Assembly: GCA_016802295.1 (NCBI GenBank)
Contig: JAESIW010000180.1
Location: forward strand, 520,411-584,410
Source of the DNA: Brachionus rotundiformis
Taxonomy: Eukaryota; Rotifera; Eurotatoria; Ploima; Brachionidae
Direction of reading: 5' to 3'
DNA length: 64,000 bases
The notes beneath the pieces were generated by a model. It worked only from the letters and a program-made list of their open reading frames with translations. It ran no database searches and was not told where the DNA came from. How positions within the stretch are numbered: the stretch's first letter is position 1; every line of letters starts with the position of its first letter. Made by a program: the position numbers and the translations under genes. Below are positions 12,172-22,819 of this stretch, one piece after another.

Positions 12172-12791
12172 ATGAATTCAATTCGAATCGTTTTGGCCAC
12201 TTTGTTTTTGGTAAAAAAAAAGTAATAACTTTTCTTATCTTAATTTAAGGATATTTTTTCCAAAGGCTTGCTCGACATTTGCTTTAACTCCTGAATGCAT
12301 CGAAGCTTTCCAAAATGCTGTAATAAAAGCGCACAACACTTACAGAGTTCAACATCATGTGCCACAATTGACTATAAATGCCACAGTGGTCGACATTGCA
12401 ACGAAATATGCTGATAATTTGTTGGCTACCAATACATTCAAACACAGTTACACAAAAGGTTTAGGAGAAAATTTGGCAACAATTTGGTCATCATCGTTGC
12501 CAAGTTGTGAAAATTTGGGATCTATGTTTGTCAAAATGTGGTATGATGAAATCAAAGACTACGATTTTTCAAATGCAGGTTTCTCATCAGGTTTGGATTT
12601 TTGAAAACTAGAAAATTCCATAATTATACTTTGCTTTAGCTACTGGTCACTTTACCCAAGTTGTTTGGAAAGACTCCATTAGCTTGGGATGTGGTTTGGC
12701 CATCGGAAACAACCAAGCTTATGGTGTTTGCAATTACTACCCACCTGGTAATTACATTGGTCAGTTTGAGAAAAATGTTCTCCAAATTTAA
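12172..12791 (+). CDS. Secreted CAP/SCP (CRISP/PR-1 family) protein
   Basis: Three exons in consistent phase: 12172-12210, 12266-12590 and 12640-12791, coding for 171 residues. The N-terminus MNSIRIVLATLFLACSTFA is a textbook signal peptide. I chose the acceptor at 12265 because it keeps both frame and signal peptide, whereas earlier AGs break the frame. The mature part has CAP landmarks: an N-terminal helix (AHNTYRVQH), the helix with KHSYTKGLGENLA, GHFTQVVWKDS and the C-terminal NYYPPGNYIGQFEKNV block. The residues expected for the CAP cavity (His of KHS, Glu of GEN, His of GHFT) are present. Known family roles include extracellular signalling, defence and sterol binding. The size fits a single-domain GLIPR2/PR-1-like form without a C-terminal Cys-rich extension. 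This is the cleanest complete gene in the first 16 kb. Confidence 0.92.
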
Positions 12792-13077
12792 ATTCTTCTA
12801 CTATTAGTTAACGATAGTTAATAAATTTTAAAACTTATTTTTTAATTTTGATGAACTGATAATAACCAATTCAAAATCAAACGACTTAAATATGACTAAA
12901 TTGATACACTTTATTTCAAAATCTAATTAATTGTTTACTTAAAATAAATTTGCCAAAAATTAAAAATAAAAAAATTAATGTAATTGTTTAGAACTTAAGT
13001 TTTATTTAAACTAATCAAGAGTCAAGTCTAAAAAATAATTAAAAATTCTTTTAAAGAATTTTCATCTTTTTTTTTGT

Positions 13078-13293
13078 TTAATCTTCTTTCTCTGGAGGTA
13101 GTGGCGGAAGTATTGGTAGCGGCATCTGTGGAAAGATTTGTGGTGGACAAATAGGACATAATGGCATTGGTGCAGGTGGATGGATCGGAATTAAAGGCAC
13201 GCAACAACACGAGCTACGGCAGCATGAACTTGAACAACATGAACTTGGACAACAGCAAGATGGCAATCGACATCTACAACAACAACAACCCAT
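13078..13293 (-). CDS. Small Cys-rich then Pro-rich protein (71 aa), hypothetical
   Basis: A single ORF of 71 codons with ATG at 13293. The first 31 residues are almost only Cys, Ser, Arg and Pro (start MGCCCCRCRLPSCCCPSSCC). The second half is Pro/Ile/Leu-rich (IHPPAPMPLCPICPPQ) and ends in PPEKED. The MGCCCC start would be a plausible substrate for N-myristoylation at Gly2 and for palmitoylation (inference). Small Cys-rich structural proteins look like this, but no family can be named. The opposite strand of the same DNA is also open (Gly-rich, then Gln/His/Glu/Leu repeats), so the signal may simply reflect simple-sequence DNA. There is no obvious promoter. Confidence 0.4.
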   Translation of the reverse strand: MGCCCCRCRLPSCCCPSSCCSSSCCRSSCCCVPLIPIHPPAPMPLCPICPPQIFPQMPLPILPPLPPEKED

Positions 13294-13753
13294 ATTTTTA
13301 TATTAGTGATGAATTTAAAAAATAATTGATGATAATTTTTATTTTGAATTTTTTTACCAATTTATAGTTTTATTTCTGGAATTTAGATAGATTTTGTGAA
13401 ACAAACATGGAAAAAGGTATGCAAAATATGGATTTAAATTTTTTTACTATCTTTAATAAAGGCCGGTATTGATCTATTTCAATATATTATAATATTTGAT
13501 AATAAATAAAGTAATTAAAATTTTTCTCTTCTCAAAAATTTGACAACTAGGAAATACCTAAAATTTAACTTGATTTTGTTTTATTTTATAGTAAGTATTT
13601 TATTTTTGAATTAATTTTTTATCTAATAAAAATAGTTCAAAGCTTTCTCATTTATTTATTATTAAAAATTGACGATAAAAATGTATTTCTATTAATTTAA
13701 GATTGAAATATTTTTTAAAGATTAGATATTTTTTATTTTGGATGTAATCATTT
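13294..13753. other. A+T-rich spacer
   Basis: No gene, repeat or motif that I can support. Confidence 0.5.
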
Positions 13754-15690
13754 ATGCTATATAGCATATATGAAAAAAGATCAACAGCACGCGAATCAAA
13801 ATCGTTGGTTGATCTTACAGATGGATCTATTTACCAAGCAGCTTTGCAAAGTTCAAACTGTAATTTAATTTCTTTAGTTCTTAATACGGATGGGGCTCCA
13901 ATTACAAACACAAAATATTACAGCATGTGGCCGATTCTTTGTTCAATTGCTGAATTAGAACCATCATCGGAAAACTTCAATAATATAGTCATTTTAGGTA
14001 ATTAAAAATCAATATATATATATTTTTTTAATAATTTTCTAAAAAATTTTTAAGGGGTTTGGCTAAGTAAACAAAAGCCTGCTTATGATTTATTTGTCAG
14101 AAAATCGATTGAGGATTTAATCAAATTAAAAGATAAAACAATTAAAATCAAAAGTAATTTATTTGAATTTTATATATTTTATACATTTATATTTTATTAT
14201 TTATTTAAATTGTTTTTCAAGGCTTAGATTTTAAAATACGCATGCAATCTATAATAATGGATCTTCCAGCTAAAGCGGCTGTGCTAAATGTCAAACAATT
14301 TAATGGCGAATTCGGTTGCTTATATTGCTATAATCCAGGTGAACATAGCAGTATATATAACAAAAGATTATATCTACCAGCCAAAGTAAAAAAAAAGCAA
14401 TTTTATAAATAAACATTTTATATATTTAGTTCGAAAATCGTGAAGATTGCCAGTTTAGCTATTTTGTTAACTTGAGTGTGGAAACCGGACAAACATTATT
14501 TGGTATAAAAGGCGCAAATCCATTAGGAGATCTTCTGAGTTTTCCAAGTCAAGCACCACTTGATTATATGCATTTGGTTCTTCAAGGTCATGCTTAATAG
14601 TTATTAAAACAGTTTTTCTTCTCCGATAAATCAAATGATTTTTATGTTGGTAAGGAAATTTAAATAAAATAAATCTTTAGTTATAAAAAAACTTATTAAA
14701 AGGTAATCAACTATGCAAAGTAAATAGACTTTTGAAGCATCAGAAAGTACCACATAATATTTCAAGATCTGTAAAATGTATAGATGAAAAAATTAAACTC
14801 AAACTCAAATTGTTCCAATTCTTTACAATATTTTACCGAATTTGTATTTTAATATGCTGGCTTCTTATGTTTTTGCAATTCGTTTATTATATGAGCCGAT
14901 AGTTAATTTTAAGCAAATTGATATAGCTCAAGACATATTAGAAAAATATTTAATCTCTCTCGATGACGCTTTTGGAAAATTCGCTTACGACTACACAATA
15001 CATGCACATCTTCATTTACCAGTTCAAGTAAAAAAGCACGGTCCGTTGTATTGTCACTCTCAATTTGTTTTTGAAGTAAGTGTCAAAACCAAAATGATTT
15101 AATTGTTTAATTAAATTTTTTTTTAAGGGAGCTATTTACAATTTCAAAAAGAAAATGCACGGCACAAAGGGCTACCTCAATCAGTTGATAAACCAAATAA
15201 ATAATGATATGGTTTTTAATCAAAAATTAAAACCAAAAAATTTCAGTTCTGAAGAGCTTTACTCTTTTTGTCGAAGAAATTCAAATAATTTTAAACTAGA
15301 AAATGTAAATAAAAACGAATTACTTCATCCATTTGAAAGGAAGTTTTTATCATTTGTTGATCAAAAAATTTTTAATAAACATTTTTGTATCGAGTCTAGC
15401 GTATCTAATGAGATTGTATGTGCAAATAGATAATTTTTGGAAGATAAAGTTTACCACTCTGTAAATTATAAACGAAAGCAAAACTCGAATAGTTATACTG
15501 TTTGTTTTGAAAAAAATGGCAGAGAGTATTATGGTTATATTGATTTTTTTTTTTAAATACCAAAAGCAGGAATTTTGTTTTGTAAATGTATTTAAAAATC
15601 GTGTAAAAGCTAAAGATCTTTTTGAGAATTATTCAAATTATTTTTCTAAAATTGTAACTGAAAATTTTGATACAGTTTATGCAGTTTAAA
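13754..15690 (+). pseudogene. Tnp2-like (CACTA/EnSpm-type) transposase pseudogene
   Basis: At least six coding blocks joined by good GT..AG introns: about 13,754-13,999, 14,055-14,152, 14,222-14,390, 14,432-14,653 (with lesions), 14,79x-15,075 and 15,129-15,433, then tail blocks to about 15,690. Conserved wording includes LVLNTDGAPITNTKYYSMWP, DLPAKAAVLNVKQFNGEFGC followed by LYC (zinc-like CxxC), PLDYMHLVLQG, ASYVFAIRLLY and FEGAIYNFKKKMHGTKGYLN. These match the large animal transposase family related to plant CACTA Tnp2. Lesions include tandem TAA and TAG codons right after LVLQGHA (14,598-14,603), a frame change near 14,800 and a TAA at 15,431. The element's ends were not found, though the repeat cluster at 15.9-16.2 kb is a candidate. 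Confidence 0.75.
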
Positions 15691-15914
15691 AACTTGAAAA
15701 TTTTTTTACATCAAGACAGATAATTTTATGTAAAAATATTAAAGCTAAATGTATTGAAGTTAATTCCGAAAAATTTAAGTTCTTAACTAAAGTATCATAT
15801 GAATTTGAACACGATTGAATAATTCTTTTTTTCAACTTTTAATTTTTTTAACAAATTTTATTTTCAATAAAATAAATAAATAAAATTAACAATCTTTATT
15901 TAAAGTTTTTTTGC

Positions 15915-16190
15915 TTAGAATCTCAAAATTGAGAATTTAATTTTCAAAAATATGAGGATATCCTGAGAATCTCACATTATTTTTATAATTATCTCATCCA
16001 ATATGAGTACCATTTCTTCTGGTAAAATCTCATGAGATTCATATAATATTTATTTTTTTAAAATGAATAAAATCATTTGATGAGATTCTTAAAAAATCTC
16101 ATGAGAATTACAAATAAAATCTTATCAGAATCTCATAAGTTTATTTCTCATAATTTCTTGTGAGGATCTCAGATGAGAATCTGACAGGGG
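15915..16190. repeat. Cluster of gaatctca/tgagattc inverted motifs
   Basis: About a dozen copies of gaatctca or its complement occur in 275 bp, several fused into near-palindromes such as aatctcatgagattc (about 16,028-16,042) and aatctcatgagaatt (about 16,104-16,118). The cluster ends in gaatctgacaggggg. It directly follows the Tnp2-like pseudogene, so it may be the subterminal transposase-binding repeats and the 3' end of that element (inference). CACTA-type elements are known for such subterminal repeat arrays. Confidence 0.6.
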
Positions 16191-16990
16191 GTGAATTTTC
16201 TATATATTAGTCAAATAATTTAATAAAAACTATTGTAATTTTAAAAAATTAAAATTATTTAAAAAAATTTTTGTACAATAAAATAATTTTAAAATTAAAA
16301 AGTAAATTATTTTGAAAAAATCAACAAAAAATTTATGATAACCTAAAACTAAGTATAATAAATATATTTTAAAAAGACACTTCAACATAATGCAAAATAC
16401 TTTCTTCAAATTATAATTATCAAAAATAAACATTTTATTTTTTTGACTTGTAACTGCATCAGAGAAATTGTTTTATGCCAAATATGGAATTTAATTTAAT
16501 TTGAATTTTTTTTTCGAAATTTGTCAATTTAAAAAAATTAAAATATAAATATATTATATGAGTATTTCATTTAACATTTTATTAAAATTGTTTGTTTTTT
16601 AAAACTAACATAACATTTTTTTTTATTTTTTAATTTCGATACTAAGTTATCATTTTTATTTTAAACTAATAAATAACGCTTCCTCGTATTAAAAATTTCT
16701 CAAAAAAATTAGCAGGCTTGCTTAAATATGCTTAATCCACAGATTTTAATAAATATCAACCTATTTTAAAGTTATTGAAGTTTTGTTGAATTGAAATGAT
16801 CGAATTGAAATGAACTTCACAGTCCCCTATTATTTTCTTTCATAGTTACCATAGTTACGTTTATTTGTTTGTTCTGAAGTTGAAATTTATTTATTGATAT
16901 TTTTTCATTTTTTTTTTAATTTTTTTAAACTTATACAAAAATAACTGTTCTAATGAATAATTTTTTTTAGATATTTTTATAATTGATCAG
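16191..16990. other. A+T-rich spacer upstream of a methyltransferase gene
   Basis: Extremely A+T-rich. A 67-codon minus-strand ORF here is Phe/Leu/Tyr/Lys-only low-complexity text and is not accepted as a gene. A short direct repeat, cgaattgaaatga (about 16,786 and 16,800), precedes the methyltransferase gene. No other structure was seen. Confidence 0.5.
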
Positions 16991-17764
16991 ATGAATAAAA
17001 AAAATCATTTTTTTCGATTCTTGATTATATATTTTTTTATTTTTTTGTTTTTAATGTTTTTTTGTTTTAAGAAAATTTTAAATTTTAAAAATAATCATTT
17101 AACAACTATTAACTATATTCAAACTATAAATCGATTTAATTTATCAAGCAGAGTTGAGCTAGGATCTTTAATGCAAAACTTAAATGCAACTTCAATGATA
17201 GAAATTGGGGTCCAACATGGATCTTTTGCTTTAGAAGTTCTTAAAAGATGGCCAAGCTTTGAACATTATTATGGCATTGACCCATGGTCAAAACAAAAAA
17301 ATTATTTTGATGGGGCGAATATTGATAACAAAGAGCAAGATTTATTGTACGCAGAATCCAAAAAAATTTTAAGCTTATTTTCCAATAAAAGAATAAAACT
17401 AATCAGGGAATTTTCCAACAAAGCTGCGAAATATTTTACAGATAATTCAATTGATCTTATTTACATTGATGCCCGTCATGATTTTTGTTCTGTCTTAGAA
17501 GATATTCAGTTATATTTTCCTAAATTAAGATGCGGTGGAGTACTTGCTGGTCATGATTATTTAAATGTTGAAGAAAGATTAAAATTATCAAAAAATAAAA
17601 AAGATTATTATGGAATATGTCCAAATGGAACAAGAGTATTAAAAAATGGAGGTGCTGTTAAAGGAGCTGTAATTGAATTTTTTAATCAAAGAAAAAAAAT
17701 GCAAATTTTTCAAACAAATGAAGAATTTTCTTCATGGTATTCATTTAAAGAATGTGATAAATAA
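16991..17764 (+). CDS. Membrane-anchored class I SAM methyltransferase (Methyltransf_24-like)
   Basis: An intact single-exon ORF of 257 codons with ATG at 16991. Residues 8-30 form a strongly hydrophobic helix (signal anchor; FLIIYFFIFLFLMFF) followed by Lys/Asn, giving a type II topology with a lumenal or extracellular catalytic domain. Motif I appears as MIEIGVQHGSFALEVL (Gly-rich SAM loop) followed by YYGIDPW. A second acidic strand reads IDLIYIDARHDF, followed by LRCGGVLAGHDY. These are typical of Rossmann-fold methyltransferases of the Methyltransf_24 type. The substrate is unknown; small molecules or glycans are possible. It is intronless, whereas nearby host genes have introns, which suggests a retrocopy or horizontal acquisition (inference). 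Two further intronless anchored methyltransferases lie in the giant palindrome. Confidence 0.85.
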   Translation: MNKKNHFFRFLIIYFFIFLFLMFFCFKKILNFKNNHLTTINYIQTINRFNLSSRVELGSLMQNLNATSMIEIGVQHGSFALEVLKRWPSFEHYYGIDPWSKQKNYFDGANIDNKEQDLLYAESKKILSLFSNKRIKLIREFSNKAAKYFTDNSIDLIYIDARHDFCSVLEDIQLYFPKLRCGGVLAGHDYLNVEERLKLSKNKKDYYGICPNGTRVLKNGGAVKGAVIEFFNQRKKMQIFQTNEEFSSWYSFKECDK

Positions 17765-18600
17765 TAAATTAATAAAAGTTTTTTAAATAAAGGAAAAAAA
17801 ATTAAAATCAGGTTTATGTTTTAATTTGATCTAGAAAAATTCAGAATAATATGAAAATACGTCTAGTTCTATTTAAGTTTGTTTTTAAGAATCTAAAATG
17901 AACACGGAAAAGAATCAACAAGAATGTGATTGCTTAGTTTAGGAAATCAAAAAGTTGATGGGAACCCTTTTCAATTTTTCAAATTTAAGGAACTGAAGCG
18001 GGATTATTAAACCTAATTATTATAACAATTATAGCCCTCAAATATGGAATTGAAATGATCATCCTCAAAAATTGATATTAAATTAACTTTTTAAATTGTT
18101 TTAGCAAAAATAATTTAATGCAGAGTCATTTTTTCAAATTAAACATACAATGTTAAACTTTGGATGTCGACAAAAATTTGCAGATCTGCAAAGGACTCAA
18201 CCGGATTTCAATTGAAAATGTGCCCCCTTTTTTCTTGCTTAAATTTCTAAGAAATTAAGCAAATTAGGTCTTGTTTAATAGATTTTTTTTAGACCTTTTT
18301 AATTTTTTTATTCATTTGAAAAAAAATTTAATTAATGTTTCCAAGTTGGTAAAAATAAAGATAAAAATCATGGCGAATCTAACATAACTTTTTGCATAAA
18401 TATGTTTAAAACATATTGAGTCGAAACGGACATAGAATCTTGTAGAATAGATGCAAAAACATAGTTCTACGATATTTTCCTATTGGTTGGATTAACGAAT
18501 TAAAAAGCTAATTATGCAAAAAAATATGATTAAATTATTATTCTATTTAAACATCCAACTACAAAAAATTTGACGCAATGGCTATAAGCCTTATGAAGTA
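17765..18600. other. Non-coding spacer
   Basis: A+T-rich with aataaa-like signals just after the methyltransferase stop (17,763-17,780). No gene or repeat that I can support. Confidence 0.5.
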
Positions 18601-18609
18601 TTTTAAAGC

Positions 18610-19404
18610 AATAAAAATCCTAGCAGGTCTTCTACAGTGACTTTTTTAGCAGCTTATACTGCGACGGTTGAACCAAGTCAACGTTTTGTTCAAATTCCTT
18701 CCAATTCTACGGTTGAAGTAGCAACAATCTCATCTCTAGATATTAAGTATACGTCATTAAATCTCAATACATCTGAGCTAAGCATTTTTTTTTTCAAGAT
18801 GCCGTGTTTTTTTAGATCAAAACAAAGCAAACTTGATTGTGACTTTCCAGTTTTAATAACTGATAATCTAATTTTTGTTATCATTGGTATGCTTGTTTTA
18901 ATTGCTTTGATTTTAATTTTGCTGCATTTTTGTGAGATTTGTTCAAAAAAAAAGAGGGAAGTAAGACGTAGGTATGATAATTTTAAGGTAAATTGATTTG
19001 TAAAAGAATAAAAATTGTCTTATTTTTTATTTTTGAAGCATGAATATGGGACACCAATTTATAAAAATGCTTATCAAGCGTGCCAAGATAAGCCAATTAA
19101 GGCATTCTATTGTTTTATGAAAAATCAAACATAAATAATTTTTTTTTAGACTCAAGTTGATAAGATTTTGGATGACTTGCCCGTAATCAGGATGAAAAAA
19201 TCCGGTTCATCAGACACTATGTGCATTGACCCGTCGGCTTTGGGAAATTTTGGAAAACAGAAATTTAGAATTTTTTTTTTATTAGTTAATTTATTTTGTA
19301 AATATAAATGCCAAATTGTTGTATGCAATAGACCAGAAAGTTTTGTTATTAGGATTTTTTTATATAAGTTAGCGTTTGTGAGATTTAAATTAAATTGTAA
19401 ATAA
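18610..19404 (+). CDS. Single-pass membrane protein, partial model, unknown
   Basis: Three exon-like blocks in phase 0: about 18,610-18,987, 19,039-19,101 and 19,150-19,404 (stop). The first has a Ser/Thr-rich ectodomain-like part with N-glycosylation sequons (NST, NTS), then a strong membrane helix (LIFVIIGMLVLIALILILLH) and a basic stop-transfer (KKKREVRRRYDNFK). The two later blocks form a short cytoplasmic tail. The intron at 19,102-19,149 begins with GC rather than GT. Upstream exons and the start were not located; an ATG at 18,578 is out of frame with this block. The 3' untranslated region matches a second copy at 20.45 kb. This could be a broken gene. The family is unknown. Confidence 0.4.
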
Positions 19405-20540
19405 AAGAATGTGTAAATATATTTTTTTTGGTATTGTTTATTTTAAATTAAAAAAAATTAAATATAAACTTCAAATATTTTTTTTAATTAATTAATTTGT
19501 TAATTCAAAAAATAAAAGTTTGCTGTAGTAGTATAGTTTGTACTACTGAGAAAAAACACACCAAGGTTGAATTTCCCGATTCTAAAATTCTCGAAAAAAT
19601 ATTTGCGAACGCTGTGCTATTCGAAATCAAAGAGCAGTTTAATTCTAACAATCTCAATATGAATGGATTTAATTTTAATTTCAATGATGTGTAAGGTTCT
19701 AGTCAGTTTAATGAAGCTGACACGAACGAAAGCACGGTAGCGACTCCAAATTTCTTGAAGGAACAGATGCCAAGACTAAGCATAGGCTCAATTAACCAAC
19801 AGCCATTAGATGGCAATCAAATAGTCAAAAGTGCTATAAATACTGCTTCATCTGTTATAAAAACATAAACTTGACACTATTGGCATCAAATTCGAAAAGT
19901 TTTTTTCGGCAAGCGGCATGAATCCTCAAGTTCTCGTAAATAAGACTACAAATCAACCACCCTTTAATTTATTGTCTAATTCATCAGGGTACAGCGGCTG
20001 TCATTCAAACCAGCCAAATTCTAACAATAGCAGCAGTCATAATTCTGCGAATTCAGTGAATAATTTAATTTCATCTAAATCATCTAATTTAATCTCTTTC
20101 GCTAAAACTTAGCGAATTCAGCTCGACAAGCTAATTCTGGGACAAAAAGCTCATTAAGATCAATTTTTTAAGCTTCAACAGTAGAAAAAAAATATAATTT
20201 AATAAAATTTTATAAATTGAATTAAAATAAACTTTGAATGAGGGTTTTAAGTTTTTAAGAGTAATTATTTTATAATTATTTGAGGCTAAATTTTTTTAAA
20301 ATCCTAAAATGTTTTACTTATTTAATTAAAATTAAAAATTTTTTTAATTCAAACTAAAAAAAACATAATAAAACAAATATAAATGTTTAAAAATATAACA
20401 ATTTGAGGTTAATCAAATCTAAAAAGATTTTTTCTATAATAAGTGAGCGTTTGTGAGATAAAAATTAAATTTCAAATAAAAGAATGCGTAATATATTTTT
20501 TTTGGTATTGTCTATTCAAAAATTAAAATAAATTAAAAAT
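19373..20540 (+). repeat. Direct repeats of about 95 bp bracketing a 1-kb segment
   Basis: About 19,373-19,470 and 20,445-20,540 share the order 'gcgtttgtgaga', 'aaattaaatt', 'caaataaaagaatg', 'gtaatatattttttttggtattgt', 'tattcaaaaatta'. The first copy overlaps the stop and 3' UTR of the membrane-protein model. The pair brackets the Asn/Ser-rich remnant, so the intervening segment was probably inserted or duplicated. Confidence 0.6.
19497..20169 (+). pseudogene. Asn/Ser-rich protein remnant, unknown
   Basis: Successive open pieces on the plus strand are broken by stops and shifts. 19,497-19,692 contains KVEFPDSKILEKIFANAVLF; a continuation in the same frame after the TAA at 19,692 runs to about 19,866 (TVATPNFLKEQMPRLSIGSI). 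A shifted frame, 19,918-20,110, is Asn/Ser-rich (LLSNSSGYSGCHSNQPNSNN), and another shift at about 20,108-20,169 ends at TAA. The pieces read as one low-complexity C-terminal region, such as the disordered tail of a transcriptional or RNA-binding protein (inference). No domain is recognised. Alternatively, homopolymer errors hide an intact exon. Confidence 0.4.
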
Positions 20541-20852
20541 GAACAAAAAGTGTTTTGTTTTAATTTAGCAAAGTAAAATTTTTGATCAAATTTCAGGCGC
20601 TCAGTCTTGCTCAAAAATTTTTAGATGCGCAATTAAATTTCATTGCATTTTTAGAAATTACAATCCTTTTTTTCCAAAAGTTTGAAAATAAAGCTCTGAA
20701 ATGTTAAAAGAATAAAAAATCAGCGATGAAATTTAATTGCGCATCTAAAAATGTTCGAGCAAGATTGAACGCTTGAAATTTGATCAAAAATTTTACTTTG
20801 CTAAATTAAAACAAAACACTTTTTGTTCATTTTTAATTTATTTTAATTTTTC
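20517..20852. mobile_element. Small foldback/MITE-like inverted repeat
   Basis: Arms of about 128 bp (20,517-20,644 and 20,725-20,852) are reverse complements with a few mismatches, around an 80-bp spacer; paired positions sum to 41,369. The inner arm includes agcaaagtaaaatttttgat and gcgctcagtcttgctc. The same wording recurs at 24,170-24,225 and at 32,545-32,590 inside the larger foldback element, so it is a dispersed family terminus. Confidence 0.75.
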
Positions 20853-21000
20853 CCATTTTAAAAAATTAATAAATCTTATGATATCTTTCAAATCTGAGTT
20901 GATTCTAAATGTGGTAACTGCGACAAAAAATTTTTATTTGTTTTATAAGCACACCAAAATTAGAGCAAGAAATAATCAATTAAGCAAATGTTTGTTAAGC

Positions 21001-22480
21001 TGATATTCGTAATTCCATTATAAACAAAGTTGCGCCCCATTTAGGTAAACGTTTTTTAATTTGCTCAATAAAATTAATTTCTTGATTCTCGCTCATAAAC
21101 GGATTTTTTACAACAACAGAAATATCTTCCCTTCCAGTATTATTCTTACTAACTTCTCTTCTTTCATTATGTAAAACTTTTTCCTTTTTTTTCCTTTTGT
21201 AACGGACTTGTTTTGGATCATTTGGCTTTTCATTTGATTCTGTTTAAAAAAAAAATGTGTAGATGTTTCCCTTTAATTTTTATCTCTCTATACCTATCAA
21301 ACGCCAGGAAGCAAAGAACTGTTGCAACATGGACACAACACCCAACAATTTTTCTTCCAGACATACAGTTGCACAAATAACCTTACGAATTTATAATTAA
21401 TCATCTTATTTAATTTTATTTCATTGAAGATGTTTACTTTTAATTGATTTTCACTCATTAAGAAACGGTTCATATAGACAAAAAATTATAATTACATTTA
21501 AAATGTTTTGTACAATTTAAATTTTGTTTTTTATTTTTCAAATTTTTGACCTCACTTCTTCTGTGCCGCAATGTGATTTCAAAAGCAATAATCTTGGTAT
21601 TGTCTAGACTGCTCTTTGATTTAGAATTAAATTCTGAAATTGAAAAACATGTTACATTATCCAAAAAATCTTCATAATAGCTCTGACATTCTTTATATTG
21701 GTATGTTCCGAAAATAATGTTTTCAATAATTTTATCTAATGATAGTCTAAGAAAATCAACAATGTTGTCAAGTCGAATTCTTTTTGTCTTTTTTGTATCT
21801 AATCTTGTTTTTATCAGGTATTCGAGTTTATGTTATCTTTTTTACCATTTTCTTTCATTTTTCTAGCAATAGATCTTGCTTTTTCCCCATCAGGACAACA
21901 AGGCTTGTGAAAAATTGATCATAGCACATGCGTTTCTATAATCTATTTGTATATGATTAAGCATTGAGTTCCTAATATTATCAAGAGCTTTGAGTCTTTT
22001 TAATTTTCCATTTACAGATTCAATAATAAATCTTCACTTTGAAAAATAAAATTGTTGATTCTTAAATTATTTAATTTAAGCTATATTTATATACTTTGGT
22101 AACAAATCTGATCTTAGTCGTCTGCTCAACTGTCACATGATTTTTGTCTTTTTCACCGTCAGAATAAGTGGATGGTTCTAGTTGCTTACAATTTGGCATT
22201 AGCGTTTTGAAATTAAAAACTTCTGATAATTTTTTATAAATATCTCTAAAACCTTTAAAGATATTTTTATTTTTTTACACATAAAATTAAAAAAATTACC
22301 TCGATCCAAGATTCTTTTAGATTCTTTTTTTCTTTATTTTTTTCATCGTCTTCGTCATTTTCATACTTTAACATTTGTATTTTCATATGTTTACAATAAA
22401 TTAAGTAAGCTTTTACTGCCGCTATGCAAAGAAGGATTAAATACTTTCCAAATGTAAAGTAAAAAGTAAAATTCTTATTC
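21001..22480 (-). pseudogene. DDE transposase (DDE_Tnp_4-like) pseudogene
   Basis: Minus-strand exon-like blocks read in order from about 22,480 down. HMKIQMLKYENDEDDEKNKE ends at a GTAATT donor; then GFRDIYKKLSEVFNF, then TKIRFVTK. After an intron come RFIIESVNGKLKRLKALDNI and HIQIDYRNACAM, HKPCCPDGEKARSIARKMKE, RLDNIVDFLRLSLDKIIENI with IFGTYQYKECQSYYEDF, ICATVCLEEKLLG, and a basic C-terminal block ending at 21,001-21,003. The 'GFRD ... FVTK-R-VES-NG-LK' order is typical of DDE_Tnp_4 transposases, and 'GTYQ...SYYEDF' of their C-terminal extension. Lesions: TGA at the intron acceptor side near 22,040, and shifts near 21,910 and 21,840. The N-terminal domain and first catalytic Asp were not found. 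Confidence 0.6.
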
Positions 22481-22801
22481 AAATTAAAGAAAATAACAAC
22501 GATCTAAATTTTTTCAAATATTTTACCTTTATGGCTTGAAAATAAATAATTGAATGAGTTTCTTTGTCATATATGTGGAGCTTGAATATTATCTATAAAA
22601 GAGAATATAGTGTGAATTAGCAAATAACTCATTTGAATTAGCTTTTCTTTTTTCAGCAAGTATTATATTATCCTCGACCAAAATAATAGCTAACTTTTCG
22701 TTTATGTTGAACATAAAAACATTAATATTAATTTTTTATTTTTCAGTTTCGGTTTCTTTAATTCACCTTCTTATTTTTCTACAAAAGTCCGTATATTTTG
22801 A

Positions 22802-22819
22802 CAGTCAGTTAACTGACTG
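22802..22819. repeat. Perfect 18-bp palindrome
   Basis: cagtcagttaactgactg is self-complementary over all 18 bases. It stands alone in A+T-rich DNA upstream of the DDE pseudogene. It could be a protein-binding dyad or chance; no second copy was noticed. Confidence 0.6.

Noticed and set aside
13078..13310. Plus-strand Gly-rich / QHEL-repeat reading of the Cys-Pro ORF
   Set aside because: No start codon in a sensible position, and the minus strand has ATG and stop. It was kept only as a caveat on that ORF.
16230..16433. 67-codon minus-strand ORF
   Set aside because: Low-complexity Phe/Leu/Tyr/Lys text in very A+T-rich DNA, with no partner exons.
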